Notes under the pieces: generated by a model
Database searches by the model: none
Seen by the model: only the letters and a program-made list of their open reading frames with translations
Told to the model about the DNA's origin: nothing
In this document: one piece after another, positions 48,365 through 59,529 of the stretch
How positions within the stretch are numbered: the stretch's first letter is position 1
Layout: each line of letters starts with the position of its first letter
Source of the DNA: Gandjariella thermophila
Lineage (GTDB): Bacteria; Actinomycetota; Actinomycetes; Mycobacteriales; Pseudonocardiaceae
Direction: 5' to 3'
Assembly (NCBI RefSeq): GCF_005405885.1
Contig: NZ_BJFL01000024.1
Location: forward strand, 30,823-94,822
Length of the DNA stretch: 64,000 nt
Program-made: the position numbers and the translations under genes

Positions 48365-48777
48365 GCATGTCCTTCCTTACCGGTCCACGCCTCCTACGCG
48401 GACCAGCGGACTGCCGTCCGACGGGACGCGGAACGGCGTTCTTCGCCCAGGTTGGCGGATCTCCGGCGAGATATGAAGCTGATACGACGGGAACCGCCGA
48501 CACGAGACGGTCGGCCACCGCGGCGATCGGGTGCCCGCCAGCGTCGGCCCCGCCCTGACGGCGCGGAGTCGGCTCTCAGCAGGAGATGCGACCCGGGAGG
48601 ATTCCCCAGGAACGGCACCGGGCGCCCGTGCGCGCGGTGACTGATCTGTTCCGAGCGTAGACGGCGCCGGTGCCTGGTGCAACAACCGGCTTCGTCACGC
48701 CGCACCTGGAACAACCCCGCCGACCTCGTGTTTGTTCCCGTGCTCGGGCACGGAATGGCCGCCGGCCCAGGATATGA
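48365..48777. other. Long leader and promoter region of rho
   Basis: 413 bases between thrB and rho without a convincing gene. The rho promoter candidate lies at 48654-48682, leaving about 280 transcribed but untranslated bases (48365-48647), including an imperfect hairpin near 48380-48402. In other bacteria rho leaders carry Rho-dependent autoregulatory signals; this is inference here. Confidence 0.6.
48654..48682 (-). promoter_or_regulatory. Promoter of rho
   Basis: On the minus strand TTGCAC (48677-48682) and TACGCT (48654-48659) are separated by exactly 17 bases: a good match to the housekeeping sigma consensus of actinobacteria. Confidence 0.6.
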
Positions 48778-49695
48778 TCAGCCTATCGGCTGGACCCGGA
48801 CCCCCTCCCGGTCGACGGGCAGCCGGTGCACGGTGAACCCGTCGGCCGCGACCGCGGCGGGCGGCTCGCCGTCCGGGGGCAGCGCGAGCACGGTGGGGCC
48901 CGCACCGGACACCGCGGCCGGCACCCCGGCCGCCCGCAACGCCGCCACCAGCCGGATCGTCTCCGGCCACGCCGGTTCCCGATAGCTCTGGTGCAGCCGG
49001 TCCTCGGTTGCCGGAAGCAGCAGGTCGGGCCGCTGGGTGAGGGCGTGCACGGCGAGCGCGGCACGGCTCGCGGCGAACGCCGCGTCGGCGTGCGGCACCT
49101 GATCGGGCAGCAGGCCGCGGGTGACCGGCGTGGCCGACTCGGTGGCCGGCACGTACACGACTGGCGCGAGATCGGGGTGCGGCTCCAGCCGGGTGGCGTG
49201 AAAGCGCTTCCGGACCCCGGTGCCAATCCCGTCGGCCGCCTCCGACCAGGCCACCACCAGGCCGCCGAGCAGGCTTGCAGCGGCGTTGTCCGCGTGCCCC
49301 TCGAAGCCGGCGGCGAGCTGCAGCGCCTCGTCATCCGGGTCGCGGCCGGCCAGCGCGTACCCGGCGACCACGCCGGCCACCGCGGCCGCCGCCGAGGAAC
49401 CAAGTCCCCGCGAGTGGGGGATGGTGTTGTGGCAGCGCAGCGCCAGGCCTGCGGGGCGCGCCCCGGTCGCCTCGCACGCGGCCCGCAGGGCGCGCACGAC
49501 CAGGTGTTTCTCGTCCAGCGGCACCCGCCCGGCGCCCTCACCGGTCACCTCCACGGTCAGCCCGCCGCCGGTGACCTCGACCTCGACCTCGTCGTGGCGG
49601 GCCAGCGCCATGCCCAGCGCGTCAAAACCCGAGCCGAGGTTGGCGGTGGACGCGGGCACGCGCACCCACACGCACCGGTGCACCACGCCGGTCAT
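48778..49695 (-). CDS. thrB: Homoserine kinase
   Basis: GHMP kinase, 305 residues from ATG 49695, phosphorylating homoserine for threonine synthesis. Visible are [20 protein letters not shown], the ATP loop [20 protein letters not shown] and the C-terminal [11 protein letters not shown]. It lies 112 bases after thrC. Confidence 0.97.
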   Translation of the reverse strand: MTGVVHRCVWVRVPASTANLGSGFDALGMALARHDEVEVEVTGGGLTVEVTGEGAGRVPLDEKHLVVRALRAACEATGARPAGLALRCHNTIPHSRGLGSSAAAAVAGVVAGYALAGRDPDDEALQLAAGFEGHADNAAASLLGGLVVAWSEAADGIGTGVRKRFHATRLEPHPDLAPVVYVPATESATPVTRGLLPDQVPHADAAFAASRAALAVHALTQRPDLLLPATEDRLHQSYREPAWPETIRLVAALRAAGVPAAVSGAGPTVLALPPDGEPPAAVAADGFTVHRLPVDREGVRVQPIG

Positions 49696-49807
49696 CCGCA
49701 CACCCCGACGGTTGGGTGTGTTATTGGCCACATGCCCCCCGGCGTGCCGTACCGGCACACCGGCGGACCGGCCGGGCGGGGGCCGGTAACGACCACGGCG
49801 CCGCGGA

Positions 49808-50893
49808 TCACACCAGCTCCAGCGCGCTGGCCACCGCGTTCGGGTCGACCGGCAGCGGCTCGACCTCGACCATGCCGTCCAGCGCGGTGGCCGGGTCCTT
49901 CAGGCCGTGCCCGGTCACCGTGCAGACCACCAGCGAACCGGCCGGCAGCCGGCCGTCCGCGGCGGCGAGCAGCAGGCCGGCGACGCTCGCCGCGGACGCC
50001 GGCTCCACGAACACGCCCTCCCGGCTGGCCAGCAACCGGTACGCGGCCAGGATCTGCTCGTCGGTGACCGCCTCGAACAGGCCGTCGGAGGCGTCCCTGG
50101 CGGCCACCGCGGTCCCCCACGAGGCCGGGCTGCCGATCCGGATCGCGGTGGCGATGGTCTCCGGGTGGGACACCGGCGCGCCGTGCACCAGCGGCGCGGC
50201 GCCGGCGGCCTGGATGCCGAACATCCGCGGCGCGGAGTCGATCACGCCGTCGGAGAGGTACTCGGTGTAGCCCTTCCAGTAGGCGGTGATGTTGCCCGCG
50301 TTGCCGACCGGCAGGACGTGCACGTCCGGGGCGCGGCCGAGCACGTCGCACACCTCGAACGCGGCGGTCTTCTGCCCCTCGATCCGGATCGGGTTGACCG
50401 AGTTGACCAGGGTGATCGGGTAGCCGGCCGCGGTCTTACGGGCCAGTTCCAGGCAGTCGTCGAAGTTGCCGTCGATCTGCAGGATGCGGCAGCCGTGCAC
50501 CACCGCCTGGGCCAGCTTGCCCATGGCGATCTTGCCGCGCGGCACCAGCACCGCGCAGGTCAACCCGGCCCTGGCGGCGTAGGCCGCGGCCGACGCCGAC
50601 GTGTTGCCGGTGGACGCGCAGATCACCGCCCTGGACCCGGCGGCCAGCGCGTGGGTGATGGCGGTGGTCATGCCACGGTCCTTGAACGACCCGGTGGGAT
50701 TGGCGCCCTCCACCTTGAGCAGCACGCGGCAGCCGGTCAGCTCGCTCAGATGCCGCGCCTCGACCAGCGGGGTGCCACCCTCCTGAAGTGTCACCACCTC
50801 GACGTCGGCGGTGAACGGCAGCCGATCCCGGTAGACGTGGATGATGCCCGGCCAGCCGGGCCGGACGGCCGCCTCGGCCCGTACCTGGCTCAC
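49808..50893 (-). CDS. thrC: Threonine synthase
   Basis: PLP enzyme of 361 residues. The cofactor Lys is in [11 protein letters not shown], the phosphate loop in [17 protein letters not shown] 50893 overlaps the hom stop (GTGA), so translation is coupled. Confidence 0.98.
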   Translation of the reverse strand: MSQVRAEAAVRPGWPGIIHVYRDRLPFTADVEVVTLQEGGTPLVEARHLSELTGCRVLLKVEGANPTGSFKDRGMTTAITHALAAGSRAVICASTGNTSASAAAYAARAGLTCAVLVPRGKIAMGKLAQAVVHGCRILQIDGNFDDCLELARKTAAGYPITLVNSVNPIRIEGQKTAAFEVCDVLGRAPDVHVLPVGNAGNITAYWKGYTEYLSDGVIDSAPRMFGIQAAGAAPLVHGAPVSHPETIATAIRIGSPASWGTAVAARDASDGLFEAVTDEQILAAYRLLASREGVFVEPASAASVAGLLLAAADGRLPAGSLVVCTVTGHGLKDPATALDGMVEVEPLPVDPNAVASALELV

Positions 50894-52197
50894 GGTTCCG
50901 CTCCCTCCACCCGCATCACACTCACCACCTCGCGCACGATCGGCAGCCCGGCGATCTTGTCCACCGTGGACCGCAGCGCCGCGTCGGGCGCGGTGTGCGT
51001 GACGATCACCAGGCTGGCGTCGGCGGACCGCCCCTCCTGGCGCACCGCGGCGATGCTCACGTCGTGCTCGGCGAACACCGCGGCCACCTGGGCGAGCACG
51101 CCGGGCCGGTCGGCGACGTCCAGGCTGACGTGATACCGGGTGCGGGCCTCGCCCATCGGCCGCACCGGCAGGTCGGCGTAGGCGGACTCGCGCGGCCCGC
51201 GCCCGCCGACCACCCGGTTGCGAGCCACCGCGACCAGGTCGCCCAGCACCGCGCTGGCGGTGGGCGCGCCGCCGGCGCCCTGCCCGTAGAACATCAGCTG
51301 CCCAGCCGCCTCCGCCTCGACGAACACCGCGTTGAACGCGCCGCCGACGCCGGCCAGCGGGTGGCTGCGCGGGATCATCGCCGGGTGCACGCGGACGGAC
51401 ACCGACTCCTCGCCGTTCTCGGTCACCCGCTCGCAGATGGCCAGCAGCTTCACCGTGCGACCCAGCGCCCTGGCCGCGGCCACGTCCGCTGCGGTGATCC
51501 CGGCGATGCCCTCCCGGTGCACGTCCGCCGAGGTGACCCGGGTGTGGAAGGCCAGCGAGGCGAGGATGGCGGCCTTGGACGCGGCGTCGTAGCCGTCCAC
51601 GTCCGCGGTCGGGTCGGCCTCGGCGTAGCCGAGCCGGGTGGCCTCGTCCAGCGTCTCGCCGTACGCGGCGCCGGTGGCGTCCATCGCGGACAGGATGTAG
51701 TTGGTGGTGCCGTTGACGATGCCCATGACCCGGGTGATCCGGTCCCCGGCCAGCGACTCGCGCAGCGGTCGCAGCAGCGGGATCGCGCCGGCCACCGCCG
51801 CCTCGAAGTAGAGGTCCGCGCCGGACGCGTCGGCCGCGGCGAACAGTTCCGCGCCGCACTCGGCGAGCAGCGCCTTGTTCGCGGTGACCACGGACCGGCC
51901 CGCGGACAGCGCCTTGAGCAGCAGCGTCCTGGTCGGCTCGATGCCGCCGATCACCTCGACGACGACGTCCACGCCGTCGTCGGTGACCAGCCCGTCGACG
52001 TCGGTGGTGAGCAGGTCGGCCGGCACGTCCCGGTGCCGGTTCGGCCGGCGCACCGCGATGCCGGCCAGCTCGACCGGCGCGCCCACCCGCGCGGCCAGGT
52101 CGTCTGCCTGCTCGTGCAGCAGCCTGGCCACCTCGGAACCCACCGTGCCGCAGCCCAGCAGGGCCACCCTCACGGGTTTCGTGCGTGACACCGTCAT
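50890..52197 (-). CDS. hom: Homoserine dehydrogenase
   Basis: 435 residues from ATG 52197, which overlaps the lysA stop (ATGA). Rossmann motif [15 protein letters not shown], catalytic-domain [12 protein letters not shown] and the Lys-containing [16 protein letters not shown] are seen; a C-terminal ACT domain ([20 protein letters not shown]) provides threonine feedback inhibition. Confidence 0.98.
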   Translation of the reverse strand: MTVSRTKPVRVALLGCGTVGSEVARLLHEQADDLAARVGAPVELAGIAVRRPNRHRDVPADLLTTDVDGLVTDDGVDVVVEVIGGIEPTRTLLLKALSAGRSVVTANKALLAECGAELFAAADASGADLYFEAAVAGAIPLLRPLRESLAGDRITRVMGIVNGTTNYILSAMDATGAAYGETLDEATRLGYAEADPTADVDGYDAASKAAILASLAFHTRVTSADVHREGIAGITAADVAAARALGRTVKLLAICERVTENGEESVSVRVHPAMIPRSHPLAGVGGAFNAVFVEAEAAGQLMFYGQGAGGAPTASAVLGDLVAVARNRVVGGRGPRESAYADLPVRPMGEARTRYHVSLDVADRPGVLAQVAAVFAEHDVSIAAVRQEGRSADASLVIVTHTAPDAALRSTVDKIAGLPIVREVVSVMRVEGAEP

Positions 52198-53618
52198 GGA
52201 CACTCCAGCCGGAACAGGTCGTCCTCGGTCTCCCGGCGCAGCAGCAGCCGCGACTGGCCGTCGCGGACCGCGACCACCGCCGGCCGGGGCAGCCGGTTGT
52301 AGCCGCTGGCCATCGAGTAGCAGTAGGCGCCGGTCACCGGTACCGCGAGCAGGTCGCCGGGGGCGATGTCGGCCGGCAGCCAGCAGTCCTGCACCAGCAC
52401 GTCGCCGGACTCGCAGTGCTTGCCGACCACCCGGCACAGCGCCGCACCCACACCGTCCTCTGTGGACCGCGAGACCAGCCGGCAGTCGTAGACGGCGCTG
52501 TACAGCGCGCTGCGGATGTTGTCGCTCATCCCGCCGTCCACGCTGACGTAGGTGCGGCGCAGGCCGTGGCCGAGCGCGACCTCCTTGACGGTGCCCACCT
52601 CGTACACGGTGACCGTGCCGGGGCCGGCGATGGCCCGGCCCGGTTCCACCGCGATCGCCGGCACCGGCAGGCCGGCCTGGGCGCACTCCTTGCCGACGAT
52701 GGCGTGCAGCTGCTCGGCGAGCTGCGCGGGCGGCAGCGGGTCGTCGTCCGCGGTGTAGGCGACGCCCAGCCCGCCGCCGAGGTCCACGGTGGACACCTCG
52801 GCGAGGGCGTCGCCGTACTCCTCCCGCAGGCTGGCCAGCAGCCCGATCACCCGGTGCGCGGCCACCTCGAAGCCGTCCGTGTCGAAGATCTGCGAGCCGA
52901 TGTGGCTGTGCAGGCCGACCAGCCGCAGCCCCTCCGCCTTGAGCACCCGGCGCACCGCCTCGGCGGCGTCCCCGGAGGCCAGGGAGAACCCGAACTTCTG
53001 GTCCTCGTGCGCGGTGGCGATGAACTCGTGGGTGTGCGCCTCGACGCCGACGGTGACCCGCACCATCACCGGCTGCCGGACGCCGCGGTCCCTGGCGAGC
53101 TGGTCCAGCCGGGCGATCTCCAGGAACGAGTCGAGCACGATCGCGCCGACCCCGGCGTCCAGCGCGGCGGACAGCTCGGCCAGCGACTTGTTGTTGCCGT
53201 GCATGGCGATCCGCTCGGCGGGGAAACCGGCGCGCAGCGCGACGGCCAGCTCACCGCCGCTGCACACGTCCAGGCTCAGCCCCTCCTCGTGCACCCAGCG
53301 GGCCACGGCCACGGAGAGGAACGCCTTGGACGCGTAGTGCACCAGCGCCGGGTCGCCGAACGCCTCGGCGTACTCCCGGCAGCGGGCGCGGAAGTCGTCC
53401 TCGTCCATGACGAACAGCGGGGTGCCGTACCGCTCGGCCAGCTCGCGCACATCCGCCCCGGCGAAGCGGACCACGCCGTCCGCGGCGCGCTGGCAGTTGC
53501 GCGGCCACACGTGGGGGTGCAGCGCGTCCAGCTCGTCCGGTGTGGACGGTCGGGGGCCGGCGGTGTTGCTCGGCAGGATCACGTCGGCGTGCCGGGGTCC
53601 GGCGGGGTGGGCTCGCAT
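52194..53618 (-). CDS. lysA: Diaminopimelate decarboxylase
   Basis: Last step of lysine synthesis, 474 residues. PLP-binding Lys in [15 protein letters not shown], then [24 protein letters not shown] and the active-site Cys of [10 protein letters not shown]. It starts four bases after argS and overlaps hom. Confidence 0.98.
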   Translation of the reverse strand: MRAHPAGPRHADVILPSNTAGPRPSTPDELDALHPHVWPRNCQRAADGVVRFAGADVRELAERYGTPLFVMDEDDFRARCREYAEAFGDPALVHYASKAFLSVAVARWVHEEGLSLDVCSGGELAVALRAGFPAERIAMHGNNKSLAELSAALDAGVGAIVLDSFLEIARLDQLARDRGVRQPVMVRVTVGVEAHTHEFIATAHEDQKFGFSLASGDAAEAVRRVLKAEGLRLVGLHSHIGSQIFDTDGFEVAAHRVIGLLASLREEYGDALAEVSTVDLGGGLGVAYTADDDPLPPAQLAEQLHAIVGKECAQAGLPVPAIAVEPGRAIAGPGTVTVYEVGTVKEVALGHGLRRTYVSVDGGMSDNIRSALYSAVYDCRLVSRSTEDGVGAALCRVVGKHCESGDVLVQDCWLPADIAPGDLLAVPVTGAYCYSMASGYNRLPRPAVVAVRDGQSRLLLRRETEDDLFRLECP

Positions 53619-53622
53619 GGTG

Positions 53623-55287
53623 CTACATCCGTTCCGGCGCGCCGACCCCGAGCAGGCCCAGCCCGTTGGCCAGCACCTGCCTGGCGGCCGCGCACAGCGC
53701 GAGCCGCGCGGCGGTCAGCGGCGTCGCCTCCTCGTCGCCCTGCGGCAGCACCCGGCAGGAGTCGTAGAACTTGTGGTAGGCGCTGGCCAGCTCCTCCAGG
53801 TAGCGGGCCACCCGGTGCGGCTCGCGCAGCTCGGCCGCGGTGCCGACCACCCTCGGGTACTCGCCGATGGTGCGGATCAGGTCGCCCTCCCGGTCGTGGG
53901 TGAGCAGCCCGTAGTCGACGCCGCCGGCGGCCGTGGGCACCTCGACACCCAACTCGGCGGCGTTGCGCAGCAGCGAGGCCAGCCGGGCGTGCGCGTACTG
54001 CACGTAGAACACCGGGTTCTCGTTCGTGCGCCTGCTCCACAGGTCCAGGTCGATGTCCAGGGTGGCATCCACGCTGGACCGGACCAGCGCGTAGCGGGCC
54101 GCGTCCACGCCGACGGCCTCCACCAGGTCGTCCAGGGTGATCACGGTGCCGGCCCGCTTGCTCATCCGCACCGGCCTGCCGTCCCGCACCAGGTTCACCA
54201 TCTGACCGATCAGCACCTCGACGGTGTTCGGGTCGTCACCCAGCGCGGCCGCCGCCGCCTTGAGCCGGCCGATGTAGCCGTGATGGTCCGCGCCGAGCAT
54301 GTAGATACACAGGTCGAAGCCGCGGGCCCGCTTGTCCTTGAAGTAGGCGATATCCCCGGCGATGTAGGCGGGCTGGCCGTCGCTCTTGATCACCGGCCGG
54401 TCCTTGTCGTCGCCGAACTCGGTGGAGCGCAGCCACCACGCGCCCTCGTGGAAGTACAGGTTGCCGGAGGCCTTCAGTTCCTCGACGGCGGCGTCCACGG
54501 CGCCCGAGGTGTGCAGCGAGTCCTCGTGGAAGTACACGTCGAAGTCGGTGCGGAAGTCGTGCAGCGTCTGCTTGATGTGGTCGAACATCAGGCCGACGCC
54601 GACCCGGCGGAACACCTCGTGCTGCTCGCCGGCCGGGCGGGAGAGCACGTCCGGCTCGCGGCGCAGCACCTCGGCGGCGATGTCGGCGACGTAGTCCCCG
54701 GCGTAGCCGTCCTCCGGCGCGGGCTTGCCCTCGGCCGCGGCGACCAGCGACCGGACGAACCGGTCGATCTGCGCCCCCGCGTCGTTGAAGTAGTACTCCC
54801 TGGTCACCGCGGCGCCGCGGGCGGCGAGAATGCGGCCGAGCGCGTCGCCGACCGCGGCCCAGCGGGTGCCGCCGATGTGGATCGGGCCGGTCGGGTTCGC
54901 GGAGACGAACTCCAGGTTGATCCGGCGGCCGGCCAACTCGTCGCCGCGCCCGTAGCCGTCGCCGGCGGCCAGCACCTCACGCACGATGGCGCCCTGGGCG
55001 TCGGCGGCCAGCCGCAGGTTGAGGAAGCCCGGCCCGGCCACCTCGGCCTCGGCGATGGCGTCCTGGGCGGCCAGCGCCTCCGCCAGCCAGCCGGCCAGCT
55101 CGCGCGGGGCCACGCCGAGCCGCTTGGCGCTCTGCAGGGCCAGGTTGGTCGCGTAGTCGCCGTGCTCGGGATTGCGGGGTCGCTCGACCGTCACCGCGTC
55201 CGGCAGCGCGGCGGTGTCCAGCCCTCGGGCGGACAGCACGTCGACGGCGGTGGCACGAACCAGGTCAGCGAGCGCGGCGGGGGTCAC
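53623..55287 (-). CDS. argS: Arginyl-tRNA synthetase
   Basis: 554 residues, class I: HIGH variant HIGG in [14 protein letters not shown] at about 130, KMSKS-like [17 protein letters not shown] at about 360, and the anticodon-binding C-terminal domain. TAGACT (55295-55300) lies seven bases before GTG 55287 with no Shine-Dalgarno, so the operon argS-lysA-hom-thrC-thrB probably starts with a leaderless message. Confidence 0.98.
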   Translation of the reverse strand: MTPAALADLVRATAVDVLSARGLDTAALPDAVTVERPRNPEHGDYATNLALQSAKRLGVAPRELAGWLAEALAAQDAIAEAEVAGPGFLNLRLAADAQGAIVREVLAAGDGYGRGDELAGRRINLEFVSANPTGPIHIGGTRWAAVGDALGRILAARGAAVTREYYFNDAGAQIDRFVRSLVAAAEGKPAPEDGYAGDYVADIAAEVLRREPDVLSRPAGEQHEVFRRVGVGLMFDHIKQTLHDFRTDFDVYFHEDSLHTSGAVDAAVEELKASGNLYFHEGAWWLRSTEFGDDKDRPVIKSDGQPAYIAGDIAYFKDKRARGFDLCIYMLGADHHGYIGRLKAAAAALGDDPNTVEVLIGQMVNLVRDGRPVRMSKRAGTVITLDDLVEAVGVDAARYALVRSSVDATLDIDLDLWSRRTNENPVFYVQYAHARLASLLRNAAELGVEVPTAAGGVDYGLLTHDREGDLIRTIGEYPRVVGTAAELREPHRVARYLEELASAYHKFYDSCRVLPQGDEEATPLTAARLALCAAARQVLANGLGLLGVGAPERM

Positions 55288-55375
55288 TCGTTGAAGTCTA
55301 GGGATGCGTATGCGCTGATCCCGAGCGGGTTAATGTTCCCGGAGGGTGGGACACCGGGGTGCCCAGCGGTGTTAC

Positions 55376-55453
55376 TTCGGCGGTGCTCCCCGCTCCCCGC
55401 CGCCTCGGCGGGAAAGAGTGCCTCGGCGGTGCTGCCCGCCGCCTCGGCGGGCC
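55376..55453. repeat. 39-base dispersed repeat, two units upstream of argS
   Basis: Two units in opposite orientation to the copies at 16.6 and 32.7 kb: CCGCCTCGGCGGGAAAGAGT followed by CCTCGGCGG, and then CCGCCGCCTCGGCGGG again. The first unit carries a 6-base insertion. It lies in the divergent upstream region of argS and the DUF3105 gene. Confidence 0.8.
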
Positions 55454-55551
55454 GGCCGCGAGCTTGACCGGCAGCAGACACGCTCTCCTTACACTGACCC
55501 CCGTTCGGGCGACCCCCGGGCGGATGGCGGCGACGGGAGACCGAGACGGGC

Positions 55552-56343
55552 ATGGCCGGCGGCAGACAGACCAGAGGCAAGCAGCGCGCGGCGGGCGCGG
55601 GACGCCGGGCGCGGTCGTCCGCCTCCGCGCTCACCGGCAGGCAGCGGCCGTGGGGCATGGTGATCGCGGTGCTGGCGGTGCTCGCCCTGGCCGGCGGGGT
55701 GTTCGGCTACGCCTACACCCAGCTCTCCGCGAAGAACGCGAAGCAGGCGGCAATGGCCAGGTGGCTCCCGTCGGAGACCAACAAGGACCCGTCCACCCAG
55801 ATCCCCGGCGTGGTGAAACGGGACTACCCGGCCGGCAAGCACGTCACCGCCGCCCAGCGGGTGGCCTACGACGCCAGCCCGCCGTTCGGCGGCCCGCACG
55901 ACGGCAACTGGGCGGCATGCACCGGCACCGTGTACCGGACCGCGGTGCGCAACGAGAACATGGTGCACGCACTGGAGCACGGTGCGGTGTGGATCGCCTA
56001 CAACCCGGACCAGGTCACCGGGGCGGCGCTGGACACACTCAAACAGAAGGTCGCCGGCCAGCAGTTCACCATGCTGTCGCCCTATCCCGGGCTGGACCGG
56101 CCGATCTCCGTGCAGTCCTGGGGGCACCAGCTCAAGCTGGACAGCGCCACCGACCCTCGGCTGGACGAGTTCGTCCAGTCGCTGCGGCAGAACCGGTACA
56201 CCACCCCGGAGATCGGTGCCTCCTGCGACGCGCTCGGCCCCGGCCAGTTCGATCCGGACAACCCGCCACCGTTCGACCCGTCCCGGTCCGGTCCGGACGC
56301 GGTGCCGATGAGCGGCGGGCAGGAGGCCAACAATGGCCGGTGA
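55552..56343 (+). CDS. DUF3105 membrane-anchored protein
   Basis: 263 residues: a basic cytosolic N-terminus, one membrane helix (MVIAVLAVLALAGGVFGYAY), and an extracytoplasmic DUF3105 domain with the conserved VHALEHGAVWIAYNPD and a Cys pair (ACTGT, GASCDALG). Function unknown. The last 11 bases overlap the DUF305 gene, so the two are co-translated and presumably work together at the cell surface. Confidence 0.9.
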   Translation: MAGGRQTRGKQRAAGAGRRARSSASALTGRQRPWGMVIAVLAVLALAGGVFGYAYTQLSAKNAKQAAMARWLPSETNKDPSTQIPGVVKRDYPAGKHVTAAQRVAYDASPPFGGPHDGNWAACTGTVYRTAVRNENMVHALEHGAVWIAYNPDQVTGAALDTLKQKVAGQQFTMLSPYPGLDRPISVQSWGHQLKLDSATDPRLDEFVQSLRQNRYTTPEIGASCDALGPGQFDPDNPPPFDPSRSGPDAVPMSGGQEANNGR

Positions 56344-57130
56344 CCGCCCTGCCGAGCCCGCCGCCGACCCCGCCGCTGGCCAGGCTGCCGGGGCGACTGC
56401 CGACCCGGCGACGGAGCCGGGCGAGCCCACCGATCCGGGCGAGCCGGAGGAACCGCCGGGTACCCCGCAGTGGGTGCGCACCGCGGTGGTCGCAGCGGCC
56501 GTGCTCGCCGTGCTGCTGCTCGGCGCGGCCACCGGGCTGCTGATCGGGCTGCCCCGCTCCGGCGGCGACGTGCCCCCGGCGAACTCGGTGGACGTCGGCT
56601 TCGCCCAGGACATGGCCCTGCACCACCAGCAGGCGGTGCAGATGGCCAACACCGCCAGGGAGAAGACCACCAACTCGGAGATCAAGCAGCTGGCCTTCGA
56701 CATCGAGTCCACCCAGCTCGAGCAGGTCGGCCGGATGGCGGGCTGGTTGATGCTGTGGGGCCAGCCCGAGCAGAACCCGGGCACCCACCTGGCCTGGATG
56801 ACGGGCGCGGCGAGCGTGCACCAGCACGGCGCGCCCGCCCCTTCCACGGGCGCGGTCGCGGACAGCGACCACATGCCGGGCATGGCCAGCGAGGACGAGT
56901 TGGGCCGGCTGCGCTCGCTGTCCGGGCAGGAGTTCGACGTCTACTTCCTGCAGCTCATGTTGCGGCACCACGAGGGCGGCACGCCGATGGCCCAGTACGC
57001 CGCCCAGCACGCCAGCGTGCCCGCGGTGCGCACGCTGGCCGACAACATCGTGCGGGCGCAGAGCAACGAGGCCGCCACGATCCGCCAGCTCCTCGCCGAG
57101 CGGGGTGCGACACCGCTGCCCCCGCAGTAG
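56333..57130 (+). CDS. DUF305 membrane-anchored protein
   Basis: 265 residues: Pro/Ala/Glu-rich cytosolic start, one membrane helix (AAVLAVLLLGAATGLLIGLP) and an extracytoplasmic DUF305 four-helix domain (ferritin-like) with two His pairs, DMALHHQQAVQM and LMLRHHEGGTPMAQY, plus a His/Met-rich loop HQHGAPAPSTG...DHMPGM. The His/Met pattern suggests metal, perhaps copper, binding; this is inference. It overlaps the DUF3105 gene. Confidence 0.9.
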   Translation: MAGDRPAEPAADPAAGQAAGATADPATEPGEPTDPGEPEEPPGTPQWVRTAVVAAAVLAVLLLGAATGLLIGLPRSGGDVPPANSVDVGFAQDMALHHQQAVQMANTAREKTTNSEIKQLAFDIESTQLEQVGRMAGWLMLWGQPEQNPGTHLAWMTGAASVHQHGAPAPSTGAVADSDHMPGMASEDELGRLRSLSGQEFDVYFLQLMLRHHEGGTPMAQYAAQHASVPAVRTLADNIVRAQSNEAATIRQLLAERGATPLPPQ

Positions 57131-57134
57131 GCCC

Positions 57135-57310
57135 TGTCCGCGCCTGTTCTGAGAACGCGCGCCGCGATCGTGTCGCCGGGGCTCACAGTGACCGGGCATG
57201 CCGCTGTTCGGCCTGGTGGCTCGCCCCACCCCACGATCACTGGGGCTTCGCCCCGGCGCCCTCCCAAAATCAGCGTCGCAGATCAGTCCGGCTCCGGAAC
57301 AGGCTGTCAG
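57135..57310. repeat. Long intergenic repeat element, copy 3 (longest)
   Basis: 176 bases starting four bases after the DUF305 stop. Left end GAACGCGCGCCGCGATCG and right end CTCCGGAACAGGCTGTCAG match the copies at 17.1 and 22.6 kb. GCCTGTTC near the left end recurs inverted (GAACAGGC) near the right end, a possible terminal inverted repeat. The centre holds CACTGGGGCTTCGCCCCGG. Confidence 0.85.
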
Positions 57311-57404
57311 TAGATCCCGCCGGTACCGCCGGCCGAGTGACTCGACCTGCAAAAGTTACCCGCCGGTATTAGCGTTGATGCCCCGACGTCTAAGGGGGTC
57401 AGCG

Positions 57405-59384
57405 ATGACCGCAGCAGATCCGGCCCGGGGTGGCGAGCCCCCCGACGCGGGCCGTGCAGCGCGAACCGGCGGCGAGGTCACCGAGCGCGAGGCCAGGCAG
57501 GTCGCCGAGGCCGCCAGGGAGACGGCGTGGCGGCGGCCGAGTTTCGGCAAGGAACTCTTCCTCGGCCGGTTCCGGCTCGACCTGGTGCACCCGTTCCCGC
57601 AGGGTGGCGACGAGGAGTCGCGCGGCAAGGGCGCGGAGTTCCTCCGCAGGCTGCGCAAGTTCTGTGAGACCGAGGTGGACGGCGAGCGCATCGAGCGGGA
57701 GAGCCGGATCCCGGACGAGGTGTTCCGGGGTCTGAAGGAACTCGGCGCGCTCGGCATGAAGATCGACGAGTCGTACGGCGGCCTGGGGCTGTCGCAGGTC
57801 GACTACAACCGCGCCCTGATGCTGGCCGCCTCGGCCCACCCGTCGCTGGGCGCGCTGCTGTCCGCGCACCAGTCCATCGGGGTGCCCGAGCCGCTGAAGC
57901 TGGCCGGCACCGAGGAGCAGAAGCAGAAGTACCTGCCCCGCTGCGCGCGCACCGACATCAGCGCCTTCCTGCTCACCGAGCCGGACGTGGGCAGTGACCC
58001 GGCGCGGCTGTCGGCCACCGCGACGCCCACCGACGACGGCAAGGCCTACCTCATCGACGGCGTCAAGTTGTGGACCACCAACGGCGTGATCGCCGACCTG
58101 CTGGTGGTGATGGCCCGGGTGCCCCGCGGTGACGGCCACCGCGGCGGTATCACCACGTTCGTCGTCGAGGCGGACTCCCCCGGGATCACCGTGGAGAACC
58201 GCAACGCGTTCATGGGCCTGCGCGGCATCGAGAACGGGGTGACCAGGTTCGACCAGGTCCGGGTGCCGGTGGAGAACCGGATCGGCGAGGAGGGCCACGG
58301 CCTGCGGATCGCCCTGACCACGCTGAACACCGGCCGGCTGGCGCTGCCCGCGATGTGCGCCGGGGCCGCCAAGTGGTGTCTGAAGGTCGCCCGCGAGTGG
58401 TCCGCGGAGCGGGTGCAGTGGGGCCGGCCGGTCGGCGAGCACGAGGCGGTGTCCAGCAAGGTCGCCTACATCGCCGCGACGGCGTTCGCGCTGGAGGCGG
58501 TGCTCGACCTGTCCGGTGAGCTGGCCGACGCGGGAAGCCACGACATCCGGATCGAGGCGGCGCTGGCCAAGCTGTACGGGTCGGAGATGGCCTGGCGGGT
58601 GGCCGACGAGCTGGTGCAGATCCGCGGCGGCCGGGGCTACGAGACGGCCGCCTCGCTGGCCGCGCGGGGCGAGCGCGGGGTGCCGGCCGAGCAGATGCTC
58701 CGCGACCTGCGGATCAACCGGATCTTCGAGGGCTCCAGCGAGATCATGCGGCTGCTGATCGCCCGCGAGGCGGTGGACGCGCACCTCGCCGTCGCCGGTG
58801 ACCTCATCGAGCCCGAGGCCGACCTGCGCCGCAAGGCCCGCGCCGCGACGAAGGCGGGCGGTTTCTACGCGAAATGGCTGCCCGGCCTGGTGGTCGGCGC
58901 CGGGCAGGTGCCCCGGTGGTACGCGGAGTTCGGGCCGCTGGACACCCACCTACGCTTCGTCGAGCGGGCCAGCCGCCGGCTGGCCAGGCAGACCTTCTAC
59001 GCCATGTCGCGCTGGCAGGCCAAGCTGGAGCGCAAGCAGGGCTTCCTCGGCCGGGTGGTGGACATCGGCGCGGAGCTGTTCGCGATGAGCGCGAGCTGCG
59101 TCCAGGCCGAACGGATCCGCGCCGGGGACGCCGAGCGGGGCGGCACCGCCTACGAGCTGGCCGACGCGTTCTGCCAGCAGGCCCGGCTACGGGTGAACGA
59201 GCTGTTCGACCGGCTGTGGACGAACACCGACGGCAACGATTCACGGCTGGCCCGCAACGTGCTGGCCGGCCGGTACACCTGGCTGGAGGACGGGGTGCTG
59301 GACCCGTCGATCCCGGGCCCGTGGATCGCGGAGCACCACACCGGCCCGTCCACCAAACCGAACGTGCACCGGAAGATCACCTGA
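57405..59384 (+). CDS. Acyl-CoA dehydrogenase, FadE10-like long form
   Basis: 659 residues: the normal acyl-CoA dehydrogenase core ([19 protein letters not shown] flavin motif, [22 protein letters not shown]) with the catalytic Glu in [13 protein letters not shown], then a C-terminal helical extension as in VLCAD/ACAD9. From memory it resembles M. tuberculosis FadE10 along its whole length. Substrate unknown; a methylsuccinyl-CoA dehydrogenase role in the ethylmalonyl-CoA pathway is possible but not indicated. ATG 57405 has AAGGGGGT upstream. Confidence 0.93.
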   Translation: MTAADPARGGEPPDAGRAARTGGEVTEREARQVAEAARETAWRRPSFGKELFLGRFRLDLVHPFPQGGDEESRGKGAEFLRRLRKFCETEVDGERIERESRIPDEVFRGLKELGALGMKIDESYGGLGLSQVDYNRALMLAASAHPSLGALLSAHQSIGVPEPLKLAGTEEQKQKYLPRCARTDISAFLLTEPDVGSDPARLSATATPTDDGKAYLIDGVKLWTTNGVIADLLVVMARVPRGDGHRGGITTFVVEADSPGITVENRNAFMGLRGIENGVTRFDQVRVPVENRIGEEGHGLRIALTTLNTGRLALPAMCAGAAKWCLKVAREWSAERVQWGRPVGEHEAVSSKVAYIAATAFALEAVLDLSGELADAGSHDIRIEAALAKLYGSEMAWRVADELVQIRGGRGYETAASLAARGERGVPAEQMLRDLRINRIFEGSSEIMRLLIAREAVDAHLAVAGDLIEPEADLRRKARAATKAGGFYAKWLPGLVVGAGQVPRWYAEFGPLDTHLRFVERASRRLARQTFYAMSRWQAKLERKQGFLGRVVDIGAELFAMSASCVQAERIRAGDAERGGTAYELADAFCQQARLRVNELFDRLWTNTDGNDSRLARNVLAGRYTWLEDGVLDPSIPGPWIAEHHTGPSTKPNVHRKIT

Positions 59385-59422
59385 CCGGGCCGGGGTGCTG
59401 GCGGCTGGGCGCTCCCGCCGCC

Positions 59423-59458
59423 CGACGAGTCCGCGTGCCGTGGCTCGCGCACTCGTCG
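59423..59458 (+). terminator. Hairpin after the acyl-CoA dehydrogenase gene
   Basis: CGACGAGTCCGCG (59423-59435) pairs with CGCGCACTCGTCG (59446-59458), 13 bp with one mismatch, 39 bases after the stop. Confidence 0.65.
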
Positions 59459-59490
59459 CGCGACGGACGTTTCGATCGGGTTCCGTTGCA

Positions 59491-59529
59491 CACGGGGCAG
59501 GTGGTTGCGGGCGCGGCACCTGCCCCGTG
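59491..59529. terminator. Second hairpin in the same gap
   Basis: CACGGGGCAGGTG (59491-59503) and CACCTGCCCCGTG (59517-59529) form a perfect 13-bp stem with a 13-base loop. It could terminate transcripts from either side. Confidence 0.6.

Noticed and set aside
57405..59384. Naming the long acyl-CoA dehydrogenase as methylsuccinyl-CoA dehydrogenase
   Set aside because: It resembles FadE10/VLCAD-type enzymes along its full length and lies far from the other pathway genes.
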